A DNA stretch of 64,000 bases from Vibrio sp. SCSIO 43137 (lineage in GTDB: Bacteria; Pseudomonadota; Gammaproteobacteria; Enterobacterales; Vibrionaceae), in NCBI RefSeq assembly GCF_028201475.1, contig NZ_CP116383.1, forward strand, positions 62,001-126,000, given 5' to 3'. Within the stretch, counting starts at the first letter, position 1, and every line of letters begins with the position of its first letter. A program made the position numbers and the translations under genes. The notes below the pieces were generated by a model, which was not told the origin of the DNA, did no database searches, and saw nothing but the letters and a program-made list of their open reading frames with translations. Positions 49,084 to 58,486 of the stretch are shown piece by piece.

Positions 49084-50295
49084 TTAATCCGCTAAGCTTT
49101 CCCACTGTTTTACGATAGTATCCTTATGGAACTTTTCTATGGCTTCATCTGGAATCTCAACGTTGTTGTTTAAAATGTATTCCATTTTATTGCTGATATC
49201 CTGATAAATTTGCTCTTCCGATCGACCTTCAATCTCAACTAAAAACTCTTTTAGATCACCAGTTAGTATTTCACTTGGTCCGGTTTTGCAATTGGTACTG
49301 ATAACCGGAGTACCGCAAATAAGTGATTCGATTAATACTGTAGGTAGTCCTTCTGAGTCTGATGCAAGCACCAGCATTTCAGCATTCGCCATATAAGGCA
49401 TGGGGTTTGTGATAAAGCCTACAAATTGAACTCTGTCGATAATATTTAACTCTGTAGCGAGTTGTACTAATTGCTCTTTGGCAGGGCCAATACCCAGAAT
49501 AACTAAGTGAACGGATTTATCTTCTAGCTGCGAAAAAGCCTGGAGGGTTCGGTCAACTCTCTTGCCCGGAGCTAGAGAAGAAACTGATAGGATATATGGT
49601 GTACTACCAATGTGTTCAGGAATCCCTTGTTGAGCTCTATTTCTAATCTCTTTAAAGTCAAATGGGTTATAGATGGTATGGGATTTTTCAGATATATAAG
49701 GTAGCAATCCTTTCATCTCGTCTAGCGCTGAGTTTGATACTGTAAGGCATTTCTTATCTTTAAAGTAATATGAAAGAGGCAACAAACGCTTGACGGTTCG
49801 ATTGACAAAGACTTCTTTTGGTGAATTATGAACAGTGATATGAATATTTTGCTTAGAATAGAAAAAGTAGTGTTCAAGAAAATAGTAAATGTTTCCGCAT
49901 ACGACGACATCTACGTTATTGTTGCGCAAAAATTTTTGCATCAAAAAGTACTTTGTAGGAAAGCTAAGTAGTTTAAGTAGGTATTTCTTCCACTCATTGA
50001 TGCTTTCTATGAACTTAAACTTTTCCCTCAGTTTCTGTTTTTTCTTTTTTGTTTGCTTCTTTTTTACGTGTTGTTGAAAGAGCGATGTATCCGAGTTAAG
50101 AGGTGTAACATTTACAATTGAGAGTGAAGTTAGATGAAAAACATTTACCGATGGATGTAATGGAAATGCAATCCTATGTCGATCCATTACGATTGTTACT
50201 TCGTGTCCCTTTTCAACCAGATAATTACATAGATTTGTAACGACTCTACTTCCTCCTGATGAAGTAAGAGAGAGAGTATGGAAAAGAAAGTGCAT
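49084..50295 (-). CDS. family 4 (GT-B) glycosyltransferase
   Basis: The 403-residue protein has a GT4 fold: the N-terminal SSGGSRVVTNLCNYLVEKGH acceptor side, then YILSVSSLAPGKRVDRTL and SDSEGLPTVLIESLICGTPVI, cited here by GLPTVLIESL, for nucleotide-sugar binding. A lysine-rich insertion at about residues 76-93 is unusual (HVKKKQTKKKKQKLREK). The gene is clearly AT-richer than its left neighbours, as is common for O-antigen or outer-core genes. Sugar specificity is unknown. Confidence 0.82.
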   Translation of the reverse strand: MHFLFHTLSLTSSGGSRVVTNLCNYLVEKGHEVTIVMDRHRIAFPLHPSVNVFHLTSLSIVNVTPLNSDTSLFQQHVKKKQTKKKKQKLREKFKFIESINEWKKYLLKLLSFPTKYFLMQKFLRNNNVDVVVCGNIYYFLEHYFFYSKQNIHITVHNSPKEVFVNRTVKRLLPLSYYFKDKKCLTVSNSALDEMKGLLPYISEKSHTIYNPFDFKEIRNRAQQGIPEHIGSTPYILSVSSLAPGKRVDRTLQAFSQLEDKSVHLVILGIGPAKEQLVQLATELNIIDRVQFVGFITNPMPYMANAEMLVLASDSEGLPTVLIESLICGTPVISTNCKTGPSEILTGDLKEFLVEIEGRSEEQIYQDISNKMEYILNNNVEIPDEAIEKFHKDTIVKQWESLAD

Positions 50296-50504
50296 AGTTG
50301 GGCTATCATCTATATTAACAATATTTTGATTATGAATGTAATTTTAGTTGATTACTAGTCAAAGCTCTGGGTTAAGAAGATGCGATCTGGGAATTAATTC
50401 TGGGAAGTTATTTGCTCGTATAATGAGAAGATTTATTGGGTTATGCTTTTACCTCTGAGTACCTTAGTTTAAAATCTAACAAACACTTAATTAAACATAT
50501 CATT

Positions 50505-51695
50505 ATGAATGCATACTTACCGTTAATCGGACGAACTCAGGCTTTGTTTGATAAAGATATTTCAAGTCATCGTCAGGAGCTTTCTGATGTTGTTTCACAG
50601 TCCCGCTTCCTTGTTCTGGGAGGTGCTGGCTCAATCGGTCAGGCTGTGACCAAAGAGATCTTCAAAAGAAACCCTAAAAAGCTTCATGTTGTTGATATTA
50701 GTGAAAACAACATGGTTGAGCTGGTGAGAGATATCCGTAGCTCATTTGGTTATATTGATGGTGATTTTCAGACTTTTGCCCTTGATATTGGTTCGGTTGA
50801 ATATGATGCATTTATTAAAGCGGATGGTCAGTTTGACTATGTGCTGAACTTATCTGCACTGAAGCACGTTCGTAGTGAGAAAGATCCGTATACTTTAATG
50901 CGTATGATTGATGTCAATGTGTTTAATACGGATAAAACCATTCAGCAATCTATTGATGCCGGAGTGAAAAAATACTTCTGTGTTTCCACAGATAAGGCTG
51001 CAAACCCTGTAAATATGATGGGGGCATCAAAGCGTATTATGGAGATGTTCTTAATGCGCAAGAGTGAACAGATCAGCATCTCGACCGCTCGTTTTGCAAA
51101 TGTTGCTTTCTCAGACGGTTCTTTGCTGCACGGATTCAATCAACGTCTGCAAAAAAATCAGCCAATAGTCGCTCCGAATGATATTAAGCGTTATTTTGTA
51201 ACCCCTCAGGAATCGGGAGAACTGTGCCTGATGTCTTGTATCTTTGGTGAAAACAGAGATATCTTCTTTCCTAAACTGAGTGAAGCTCTTCACCTGATTT
51301 CATTTGCTGATATTGCCGTGAAATATCTTAAGCAACGCGGTTATGAACCTTATCTTTGCCAGACAGAAGATGAGGCTCGTCAGTTAGCTCATACATTGCC
51401 GGAGCAGGGTAAGTGGCCTTGTCTGTTTACCTCCAGCGATACAACCGGTGAAAAAGATTTTGAAGAATTTTTTACTGAAAGTGAAACTCTGGATATGAAC
51501 CGGTTTGAGAATCTGGGCATTATCAAGAATGAGCCCCTATATCAGCAGGAGCTGTTAATACTTTTTGAGCAGACTATTTCTGAGATGAAGCACAACAGAG
51601 AGTGGAGTAAAGAGCAGATCGTTAAGCTATTCTTTACCATGATACCGGACTTTGGACACAAAGAGACGGGTAAATATCTTGATAGCAAGATGTAA
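50505..51695 (+). CDS. legB: nucleotide-sugar 4,6-dehydratase, LegB-like
   Basis: LegB converts GDP-GlcNAc to the 4-keto-6-deoxy sugar, starting legionaminic acid synthesis. The 396-residue SDR protein has the NAD loop LGGAGSIGQ near residue 41, STDKAANPVNMMGASKR with the catalytic Lys, and a C-terminal extension shared by LegB proteins. The ATG at 50505 gives MNAYLPLIGRTQ, the family start; a TTG at 50436 is in frame. No strong ribosome site is seen. It heads the nonulosonate operon. Confidence 0.85.
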   Translation: MNAYLPLIGRTQALFDKDISSHRQELSDVVSQSRFLVLGGAGSIGQAVTKEIFKRNPKKLHVVDISENNMVELVRDIRSSFGYIDGDFQTFALDIGSVEYDAFIKADGQFDYVLNLSALKHVRSEKDPYTLMRMIDVNVFNTDKTIQQSIDAGVKKYFCVSTDKAANPVNMMGASKRIMEMFLMRKSEQISISTARFANVAFSDGSLLHGFNQRLQKNQPIVAPNDIKRYFVTPQESGELCLMSCIFGENRDIFFPKLSEALHLISFADIAVKYLKQRGYEPYLCQTEDEARQLAHTLPEQGKWPCLFTSSDTTGEKDFEEFFTESETLDMNRFENLGIIKNEPLYQQELLILFEQTISEMKHNREWSKEQIVKLFFTMIPDFGHKETGKYLDSKM

Positions 51696-51710
51696 CTGGA
51701 GCTGTAATTA

Positions 51711-52862
51711 GTGAACCCTAATCATTTAAATGAGTTCGTTCGTGATATCTATAAAACGAAGGACTTTATTCCTCTGCATGCTCCTAAGTTTGACGGTAAT
51801 GAAAAAGCCTATGTAACGGAAACTATAGACAGTACTTTTGTTTCAAGTGTAGGTAAATTTGTTGATGAGTTTGAGCACAGAATAGAAGCCTTTACCGGTA
51901 GTAAAAAAGCCGTTGCAACAGTGAATGGAACGGCGGCTCTTCATGCTGCACTCTATCTGGCTGGTGTTAAGCCGGGAGATCTGGTTATTACACAAGCTCT
52001 TACTTTTGTTGCCACCTGTAATGCCCTTTATCATATGGGGGCTGAACCGTTATTTATTGATATCTCTCCGGTGAGTCTGGGCCTTTGCCCCAAAGCGGTT
52101 GATGGTTATCTGGAGGAGAATGCTCAGTTAACGAATGACGGCTGTATTCATAAAGTGACTAAGCAGCGAATAAAAGCAGTTGTGCCAATGCATACCTTTG
52201 GCCACCCTGTTGAGTTGGATGAGTTAGTTGCAGTTTGTCGAAAGTGGCAGATAACTCTGGTAGAAGATGCAGCTGAGAGCCTTGGTTCTTTCTATAAGGG
52301 AAAACATACTGGCACGCTGGGTGATTTTTCCGCTATTAGTTTTAATGGCAATAAAATTATTACCACCGGTGGTGGCGGTATGGTTCTTTGCCGTGACGCA
52401 GAGCTGGGTAAAAGAGCGAAACATATCACCACAACGGCCAAGGTTCCTCATCCGTTTGAGTTTTATCATGATGAAGCGGGTTTCAACTATCGTATGCCTA
52501 ACCTGAATGCCGCTTTAGGTTGTGCCCAGATGGAAACACTAGATTTGTATCTGCAGCAAAAAAGAGTGCTGGCGTTACGCTACCAGATTTTCTTCGCTGA
52601 TTCCGAGTTCCATTTTGTAACTGAACCGGAATATGCCAAATCAAACTATTGGTTGAATGCTGTGATATGTCCTGACAGCCAAAGTAGGGATGCCTTGCTA
52701 GAACAAACTAATGATGCAGGAGTTATGACACGCCCAATCTGGAAATTGATGCATCGTTTACCAATGTTTAAAGAGTGTCTGAGAGGAGACTTAGCCCAAT
52801 CAGAGATTATTGAGTCCCGGCTGGTCAATATTCCAAGTTCACCAGTGCAAATTACAGAGTAA
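51711..52862 (+). CDS. legC: DegT-family aminotransferase, LegC-like
   Basis: LegC transfers an amino group from glutamate to C4 of the keto sugar made by LegB. The 383-residue PLP enzyme has VNGTAALHAALYLAGV, the Asp of VEDAAESLGSFY, and the Schiff-base Lys in SFNGNKIITTGGGGM near residue 214. It starts at GTG, with GGAG ten bases upstream and 15 bases after legB. Neighbouring genes make legionaminic acid more likely than other 4-amino sugars. Confidence 0.9.
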   Translation: MNPNHLNEFVRDIYKTKDFIPLHAPKFDGNEKAYVTETIDSTFVSSVGKFVDEFEHRIEAFTGSKKAVATVNGTAALHAALYLAGVKPGDLVITQALTFVATCNALYHMGAEPLFIDISPVSLGLCPKAVDGYLEENAQLTNDGCIHKVTKQRIKAVVPMHTFGHPVELDELVAVCRKWQITLVEDAAESLGSFYKGKHTGTLGDFSAISFNGNKIITTGGGGMVLCRDAELGKRAKHITTTAKVPHPFEFYHDEAGFNYRMPNLNAALGCAQMETLDLYLQQKRVLALRYQIFFADSEFHFVTEPEYAKSNYWLNAVICPDSQSRDALLEQTNDAGVMTRPIWKLMHRLPMFKECLRGDLAQSEIIESRLVNIPSSPVQITE

Positions 52863-52876
52863 GCAAAGGTCTGTTT

Positions 52877-54031
52877 ATGGGAAAGAAAGTTACTGTTTTT
52901 ACCGGTACCAGAGCAGAGTATGGTCTGCTCTATTGGTTGATCAAAGATATTCAGGATGATCCTGAACTTGATTTGCAGTTACTGGTGTCCGGAACCCACC
53001 TCTCACCGGAGTTTGGTGAAACTTATAAGCAGATAGAGCAGGACGGTTTTGTCATTGATGAGAAGGTAGAAATATTACTTTCTTCTGATAGCTCAACAGG
53101 CACAGCAAAAAGTATGGGGTTAGGGGTTATTGGTTTTGCTGATGCCTTAGCTCGCTTGCAATCTGACTTGCTTATTATTTTAGGTGATAGATTTGAAGCA
53201 CTGGCTGTAGCTCAAACCGCAATGATTATGCGTATTCCGATATTTCATCTTCATGGCGGTGAGATAACCGAGGGTGCGTATGATGATGCTATACGGCACG
53301 CCATTACAAAACTGAGTTACTGGCATGGAACATCGACAGAAGAGTACCGAAAGCGGGTTATTCAGCTCGGAGAGTCTCCTGAAAGAGTAAAGAATGTTGG
53401 TGCTATTGGACTGGATCATTTGAAACGAGCACAGTTTATGTCTCTCGAAGCTCTTTCAGACTCTTTAAGTTTCTCTCTTGAAAAACCTTATTTTGTTGTT
53501 ACTTATCATCCCGTCACTCTAGGCGAAGAGCCTCCTGTAGAAAGTTTTCAGGCTCTTTTATCCGCACTGGATGAGTTTTCTGATCATCAGGTAATTTTGA
53601 CCTATCCAAATGCTGATGATGGTGGACGGCAGATTATTCCCCTGCTAGAGAAGTATGCTCAGGATAATCCTTCTCGTGTGCTTGCGATTCCTTCGTTAGG
53701 GCAGGTTAGATATCTGAGCGCAGTTAAATATGCTGCCGCAGTTATCGGTAATTCATCCAGTGGTATTATCGAGGTGCCTTCATTTGATGTTCCAACGGTT
53801 AACATTGGTGTGCGACAAAAAGGAAGGCTGGCTGCAAAGAGTGTTATTGATTCTGAAGCAGATTTTCATTCGATTAAAGAGGCGATTAACTGCGCCGTTA
53901 AGGGACTTTACCGAAGAGATAAACAACCTATTTTTAACCCGTATGGGGCTGGCGACACGAGTTCTCAGGTGATTGACGCGATGAAGTCAACGGTAACCGG
54001 AACCTGTAAGTCATTCTATGATTTAAAGTGA
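52877..54031 (+). CDS. legG: hydrolysing nucleotide-sugar 2-epimerase, LegG/NeuC-like
   Basis: LegG cuts the nucleotide from the 2,4-diacetamido sugar and inverts C2, giving the six-carbon precursor for the nonulosonate synthase. The 384-residue GT-B-like protein has TGTRAEYGLLYWLI, GDRFEALAVAQTA, HLHGGEITEGAYDD and IGNSSSGIIEVPSF, all typical of the UDP/GDP-sugar hydrolysing epimerases. It lies 14 bases after legC. Confidence 0.9.
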   Translation: MGKKVTVFTGTRAEYGLLYWLIKDIQDDPELDLQLLVSGTHLSPEFGETYKQIEQDGFVIDEKVEILLSSDSSTGTAKSMGLGVIGFADALARLQSDLLIILGDRFEALAVAQTAMIMRIPIFHLHGGEITEGAYDDAIRHAITKLSYWHGTSTEEYRKRVIQLGESPERVKNVGAIGLDHLKRAQFMSLEALSDSLSFSLEKPYFVVTYHPVTLGEEPPVESFQALLSALDEFSDHQVILTYPNADDGGRQIIPLLEKYAQDNPSRVLAIPSLGQVRYLSAVKYAAAVIGNSSSGIIEVPSFDVPTVNIGVRQKGRLAAKSVIDSEADFHSIKEAINCAVKGLYRRDKQPIFNPYGAGDTSSQVIDAMKSTVTGTCKSFYDLK

Positions 54032-54038
54032 GAAAGAT

Positions 54039-55109
54039 ATGACTCTTATAATTGCGGAAGCGGGTGTAAACCATAATGGTGATGAAAAGCTCGCTTTTGA
54101 CTTGATTGACGCGGCTCATCAGGCTGGAGCTGATATTGTTAAGTTTCAGACTTTTAAAGCAAAAAACTTAGTAACAGAGGAAGCCAAACAAGCTGACTAT
54201 CAGGTCGCAAACACAAACAAGCAAGAATCGCAGTTAGCTATGTTACAGCGGCTTGAACTCTCATATGATGCTCACCATAAGATGATTGAACGATGTCAGT
54301 CCTTAGGGATAGAGTTTTTATCTACAGCATTTGACTTTGAAAGCCTTGAGTTTTTGGTTGAAGAGTTGGCTCTGAAGAGGCTTAAACTGCCTTCCGGAGA
54401 GCTGACTAATGCGCCGCTGGTTCTTGAGCATGCTAAAACAGGATGCGATTTAATTGTCTCTACGGGTATGGCTACTCTGGCAGAAATAGAAATGGCATTG
54501 TCTATTATTGCTTTTGGCTATTTAGGAAGTAGTGAAGAGCCTACAACGGAAGCTTTCCAAACTGCATATGCTTCAGCGGAAGGTCAGAGGCTTCTTAAAC
54601 AAAAAGTTACTATCTTGCATTGTACTACTGAGTATCCTGCCCCTATGGAAGAGATTAACCTTCGGGCAATGGATACCCTTGGAAATGCATTTGAACTGAC
54701 GGCGGGTTATTCAGATCATAGTGAAGGAATCACTATACCTATTGCAGCGGTTGCAAGAGGGGCTAAGCTGATCGAAAAACATTTCACACTTGATAAAAAT
54801 ATGGAAGGACCTGACCACAAAGCTTCTCTGGAACCCCATGAGCTTAGTGCTATGGTTAGTGCTATCAGGCAGGTGGAGGTGGCCCTGGGTTCTAGCGTAA
54901 AGACACCAACAGTGTCAGAAATTAAGAATAAACTGGTGGCACGTAAAAGCTTAGTTGCAAACAAGGCTATCAGGGCAGGCGAAGAGTTCAGTGAAGACAA
55001 CTTAACGATAAAAAGACCTGGTAGCGGTATGTCTCCACATCTTTACTGGAAACTGTTGGGCAGAACGGCGAAAAGCGACTATCAGTCGGGAGATTTGATC
55101 CTTGAATAG
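54039..55109 (+). CDS. legI: N,N'-diacetyllegionaminate synthase, NeuB family
   Basis: LegI condenses the 2,4-diacetamido-trideoxymannose with phosphoenolpyruvate to form the nine-carbon legionaminic acid. The 356-residue protein has a TIM-barrel NeuB domain (IAEAGVNHNGD at the start, GYSDHSEGI, HFTLDKNMEGPDHKASL) and a C-terminal antifreeze-like SAF domain. Sequence alone does not fully separate legionaminic from neuraminic acid synthases; the neighbours do. Confidence 0.92.
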   Translation: MTLIIAEAGVNHNGDEKLAFDLIDAAHQAGADIVKFQTFKAKNLVTEEAKQADYQVANTNKQESQLAMLQRLELSYDAHHKMIERCQSLGIEFLSTAFDFESLEFLVEELALKRLKLPSGELTNAPLVLEHAKTGCDLIVSTGMATLAEIEMALSIIAFGYLGSSEEPTTEAFQTAYASAEGQRLLKQKVTILHCTTEYPAPMEEINLRAMDTLGNAFELTAGYSDHSEGITIPIAAVARGAKLIEKHFTLDKNMEGPDHKASLEPHELSAMVSAIRQVEVALGSSVKTPTVSEIKNKLVARKSLVANKAIRAGEEFSEDNLTIKRPGSGMSPHLYWKLLGRTAKSDYQSGDLILE

Positions 55110-55746
55110 TCAAATGGAAAAGCCTCTGGTTATTATCGGTGGCGGCGGCCATGCAAGTGTGTTGGTTGATGTTTTGCTTAGACAGAACCGTCAGATTTTA
55201 GCGATTATTAGTCCTGAATCTGTTCAGGAGCGCCCAGTGTTTTCTGGTATCAGGCATTTGAAAGATGATCAGGATATTTCAGAGTTTGCCTCTGATGAGG
55301 TTCTGTTGGTAAATGGTATCGGAGTGCTGCCCGGATCTGGTGTAAGAAGAAAGGTAAGTGAGCATTTCCTCAGCTTAGGTTACCGGTTTGAAACAGTGAT
55401 AGCTGATGACGCAATAGTGTCGCCTTTTGCCTTAGTTCATGAGGGTGCACAGGTATTCTCAGGTGCAGTTGTTCAGACCGGAGCAGTGGTTGGCACCAAC
55501 AGTATTATAAATACCAATGCAGTAATAGAACATGATTCTGTTGTTGGCGAGTACAGTCACATTGCACCAAATGCGACTTTATGTGGACAAGTATGCTGTC
55601 AACAAGACGTATTTGTAGGTGCCGGAGCGACGGTTGTTCAGGGTCTTACTCTGGAAAATCAGAGCATTGTGGGGGCCGGCGCTGCATTAACTCAAGATCT
55701 TGCTGCGGGCAAAGTCTGTTATTCAGAGCGTAGTTTAATTAAATAA
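55102..55746 (+). CDS. legH: sugar N-acetyltransferase, LegH/NeuD/PglD-like
   Basis: LegH acetylates the 4-amino group before the epimerase step. The 214-residue protein has a Rossmann-like start (VIIGGGGHASVLVDVLL) and left-handed beta-helix hexapeptide repeats from about residue 100, with the catalytic His segment NAVIEHDSVVGEYSHIAP. It starts at TTG, nine bases after GGGAG and overlapping legI by eight bases; an ATG four codons later lacks a ribosome site. Confidence 0.85.
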   Translation: MNSQMEKPLVIIGGGGHASVLVDVLLRQNRQILAIISPESVQERPVFSGIRHLKDDQDISEFASDEVLLVNGIGVLPGSGVRRKVSEHFLSLGYRFETVIADDAIVSPFALVHEGAQVFSGAVVQTGAVVGTNSIINTNAVIEHDSVVGEYSHIAPNATLCGQVCCQQDVFVGAGATVVQGLTLENQSIVGAGAALTQDLAAGKVCYSERSLIK

Positions 55747-55755
55747 AGGTATCTC

Positions 55756-56814
55756 ATGAGTCATTGTTGGAACAATATACTAATTAAGCCCGAAGATACT
55801 ATACGGGATGCTCTGGAAATCATTAACAATGAAGCATTGCGTCTCGCTATGGTAGTCAATGAACAAGAAGAGTTAATGGGGGTTGTCACTGACGGAGATA
55901 TCCGGCGTGGGTTACTTAATAACCTGACATTGGGTTCTGAAATTACATTGGTAATGAACCCTACTCCCGTAACGGCAGAGACAACCTATTCCCGGGAAGA
56001 GCTCGTGGAATTGATGGAAAGTAATGGAATATTATCCGTTCCTATCTTAAAAGAGAAAAAGGTTGTCGGATTAGAAACATTACACGGTATAGGTAGCAAG
56101 ACAAAATATAAAAACCCAGTCTTTATTATGGCTGGAGGGTTTGGAACACGCTTGCGACCTCTGACGGATACATGCCCTAAGCCGATGCTGAAGATTGGCG
56201 GGAAACCTATGCTGGAGACAGTCATTCGTAGCTTTATTAAAGCTGGGTTTAGCAACTTCTATATCTCTACACACTATATGCCTGAGCAAATTCAGGATTA
56301 CTTTGGTGATGGTTCTTCTTTAGAGGTTAGTATTAGCTATGTTTATGAAGACACGCCTTTGGGCACAGGTGGTGCATTAGGATTATTGCCTGATGATCTT
56401 CCGGAGGGCTTGCCTCTAATCATGATGAATGGCGATATTCTTACTAAAGTCGATTTTAAACGCTTACTTGAGTTCCACCTTGACAATGATGCTGATGCTA
56501 CAATGTGTGTAAGGGAGTATGACTATCAGATTCCTTACGGTGTCATTAATGGCGAAGGCAATAAAATTACCAGTATGGTGGAGAAGCCTATTCAGCGCTT
56601 TTTTGTCAATGCAGGCATCTATGTAGTTTCTCCGGAAGTTATTCAATCAGTACCAAGAAATCACGCTATCGATATGCCTACCTTACTTGAACAACATATG
56701 GAAAAACGAGAGAAAGTACTGATGTTCCCTATACATGAGTACTGGTTGGATATTGGCAGAATGGATGACTTTAATCGTGCTCAGACTGATATTCATACAC
56801 TGGAGTTGATTTGA
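55756..56814 (+). CDS. ptmE: CBS-domain sugar-1-phosphate nucleotidyltransferase, PtmE-like
   Basis: PtmE-type enzymes join glucosamine-1-phosphate to GTP, giving GDP-GlcN for the legionaminic acid route. The 352-residue protein has two CBS domains (residues 1 to about 118) and an NTP-transferase domain starting MAGGFGTRLRPLTDTCPKPM, then MNGDILTKV and the ending HEYWLDIGRMDDF. This CBS-plus-transferase layout is the PtmE hallmark. GTP specificity is by analogy with Campylobacter. Confidence 0.85.
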   Translation: MSHCWNNILIKPEDTIRDALEIINNEALRLAMVVNEQEELMGVVTDGDIRRGLLNNLTLGSEITLVMNPTPVTAETTYSREELVELMESNGILSVPILKEKKVVGLETLHGIGSKTKYKNPVFIMAGGFGTRLRPLTDTCPKPMLKIGGKPMLETVIRSFIKAGFSNFYISTHYMPEQIQDYFGDGSSLEVSISYVYEDTPLGTGGALGLLPDDLPEGLPLIMMNGDILTKVDFKRLLEFHLDNDADATMCVREYDYQIPYGVINGEGNKITSMVEKPIQRFFVNAGIYVVSPEVIQSVPRNHAIDMPTLLEQHMEKREKVLMFPIHEYWLDIGRMDDFNRAQTDIHTLELI

Positions 56815-57794
56815 TGAAGAAAGTTGCGGTTATCGGGCTTGGTAATATTGCAACCCGACACAGGCGGAACCTGAAGCAACTGTTTCCAGAGGCAACATTG
56901 TTTGCTATGTCAGCAAGTGGCAGAGTGCCAAATGAGACAGTTGAGAACTGCGATATTGTAGCAACAAGTATTGAAGAGCTGATTGATAAAGAAGTTGAAC
57001 TGGTTATCGTCGCCTCTCCGGCAACCTTTCATGCCAGACATGCGGTTCCTTTGATAGAGGCAGGTATTCCGACGTTAATTGAGAAGCCTGTTACTGCAGA
57101 TAATAAAGATTCGAAAATCCTGTCTGATACGGTCAGTAAACACTCTACGCCTGTTGCGATAGGTTACTGCCTCAGATATTTACCTTCAGCGAAAGTTGTT
57201 AAGTCTGTATTGGACGAAAATAAGCTGGGTTGTTTATATAACTCTTTCGTACATATCGGGCAGTATCTGCCTGATTGGAGACCATCCAAAGACTACCGGA
57301 GTAGTGTATCAGCGAATGCTGAACTAGGAGGAGGAGCTCTGTTAGAGTTAAGTCATGAGGTGGACTACTCCCGCTGGTTATTAGGCACCCTCAATTTGCA
57401 GCATGCATTACTTAGGTCTAGTGCCGAACTTGCCCTTGATGTAGAAGATATGGCTGATATAACCCTTACAGCAGAAGACGGCTCTGTTGTTCAGCTTCAT
57501 CTGGATTTTATGCAGAGAACAGCTAACCGACATTGTCGATTTATCGGTAGCCAAGGCTGTTTAGAATGGGATTTGATTCGGAATGAAGTTGCCTATGTCG
57601 CTGGTGGGGAAGAAAAGATCTTATATAGCGATCCCGAATGGGATAAAAACCAGATGTACCTGGAGATGATTAAGGACTTTTTACGTTTAATCCGGGGAGA
57701 AGACAATCAGTGTGTGTTGATAGATGATGCTGCTGAAACGGTTGCTTTGATTGAACAAGTTAAGCAGAAGTTTCCTAAAACGGATAAATACTAA
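56814..57794 (+). CDS. Gfo/Idh/MocA family oxidoreductase, PtmF-like
   Basis: The 326-residue NAD(P)-dependent dehydrogenase has an N-terminal Rossmann motif (VAVIGLGNIATRHRRNL) and the family's EKPVTADN loop near residue 95. It starts at ATG 56814, with GGAG eight bases upstream, overlapping the ptmE stop by one base. A protein of this type (PtmF) takes part in dedicated amino-sugar supply for legionaminic acid in Campylobacter; the exact reaction is less certain than for its neighbours. Confidence 0.75.
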   Translation: MKKVAVIGLGNIATRHRRNLKQLFPEATLFAMSASGRVPNETVENCDIVATSIEELIDKEVELVIVASPATFHARHAVPLIEAGIPTLIEKPVTADNKDSKILSDTVSKHSTPVAIGYCLRYLPSAKVVKSVLDENKLGCLYNSFVHIGQYLPDWRPSKDYRSSVSANAELGGGALLELSHEVDYSRWLLGTLNLQHALLRSSAELALDVEDMADITLTAEDGSVVQLHLDFMQRTANRHCRFIGSQGCLEWDLIRNEVAYVAGGEEKILYSDPEWDKNQMYLEMIKDFLRLIRGEDNQCVLIDDAAETVALIEQVKQKFPKTDKY

Positions 57795-57796
57795 AT

Positions 57797-58486
57797 ATGA
57801 AAAACTTTGCCTTTATTTTTGCACGGGGAGGCTCAAAAGGGCTGCCGGGTAAAAACATTAAACCTCTTGCCGGAAAGCCGCTTTTGGCTTATTCGATTGA
57901 AACTGCTACCTCTTGTCCATCAGTTGATGAGGTGTTTGTTTCTACTGATGATACAGAAATTGCTGAAGTAGCCCTAAAGTACGGAGCCATTGTTATCCAT
58001 CGCCCTCAGGAGCTGGCAAGCGATACTAGTCCGGAATGGTTATCCTGGCGGCATGCTACTGAATGGGTGACAGAGAAATATGGAGCATTTGAAGGATTTG
58101 TAAGCTTACCGGCAACCAGTCCTTTACGTAGCGTTGAAGATGTAGAAAGTGCTTTGTTAAAGCGAAGAGAACAAGGTGCTGATATCTGTATCTCTGTAAC
58201 ACCAGCCAGCCGAAGCCCGTATTTCAACATGGTTAAATATGATCAGAATGGTTTTATAGTGCTGGTTAACTCTCCTAAAACTGATGTGACGCGACGGCAG
58301 GATGCTCCTGAAGTCTTTGATATTACTACCGTAGTCTATGCGACAACACCCGACTTCGTGATGAACAATTATGGTATTTTTTCCGGCAAAGTAACCAGTG
58401 TTGAGGTACCTAAACACAGAGCAGTAGATATAGATGATATCTACGATTTTAAGTTTGCAGAAGTATTACTTCAGGATGCCCGATGA
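57797..58486 (+). CDS. legF: CMP-legionaminate synthetase, LegF/PtmB-like
   Basis: LegF activates the nonulosonate with CTP to form the CMP-sugar donor. The 229-residue protein has the CMP-sialate synthetase signature ARGGSKGLPGKNIKPLAGKP near residue 9, then LPATSPLRSVEDV and RRQDAPEVFD. It overlaps the next gene by four bases (ATGA). Confidence 0.9.
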   Translation: MKNFAFIFARGGSKGLPGKNIKPLAGKPLLAYSIETATSCPSVDEVFVSTDDTEIAEVALKYGAIVIHRPQELASDTSPEWLSWRHATEWVTEKYGAFEGFVSLPATSPLRSVEDVESALLKRREQGADICISVTPASRSPYFNMVKYDQNGFIVLVNSPKTDVTRRQDAPEVFDITTVVYATTPDFVMNNYGIFSGKVTSVEVPKHRAVDIDDIYDFKFAEVLLQDAR

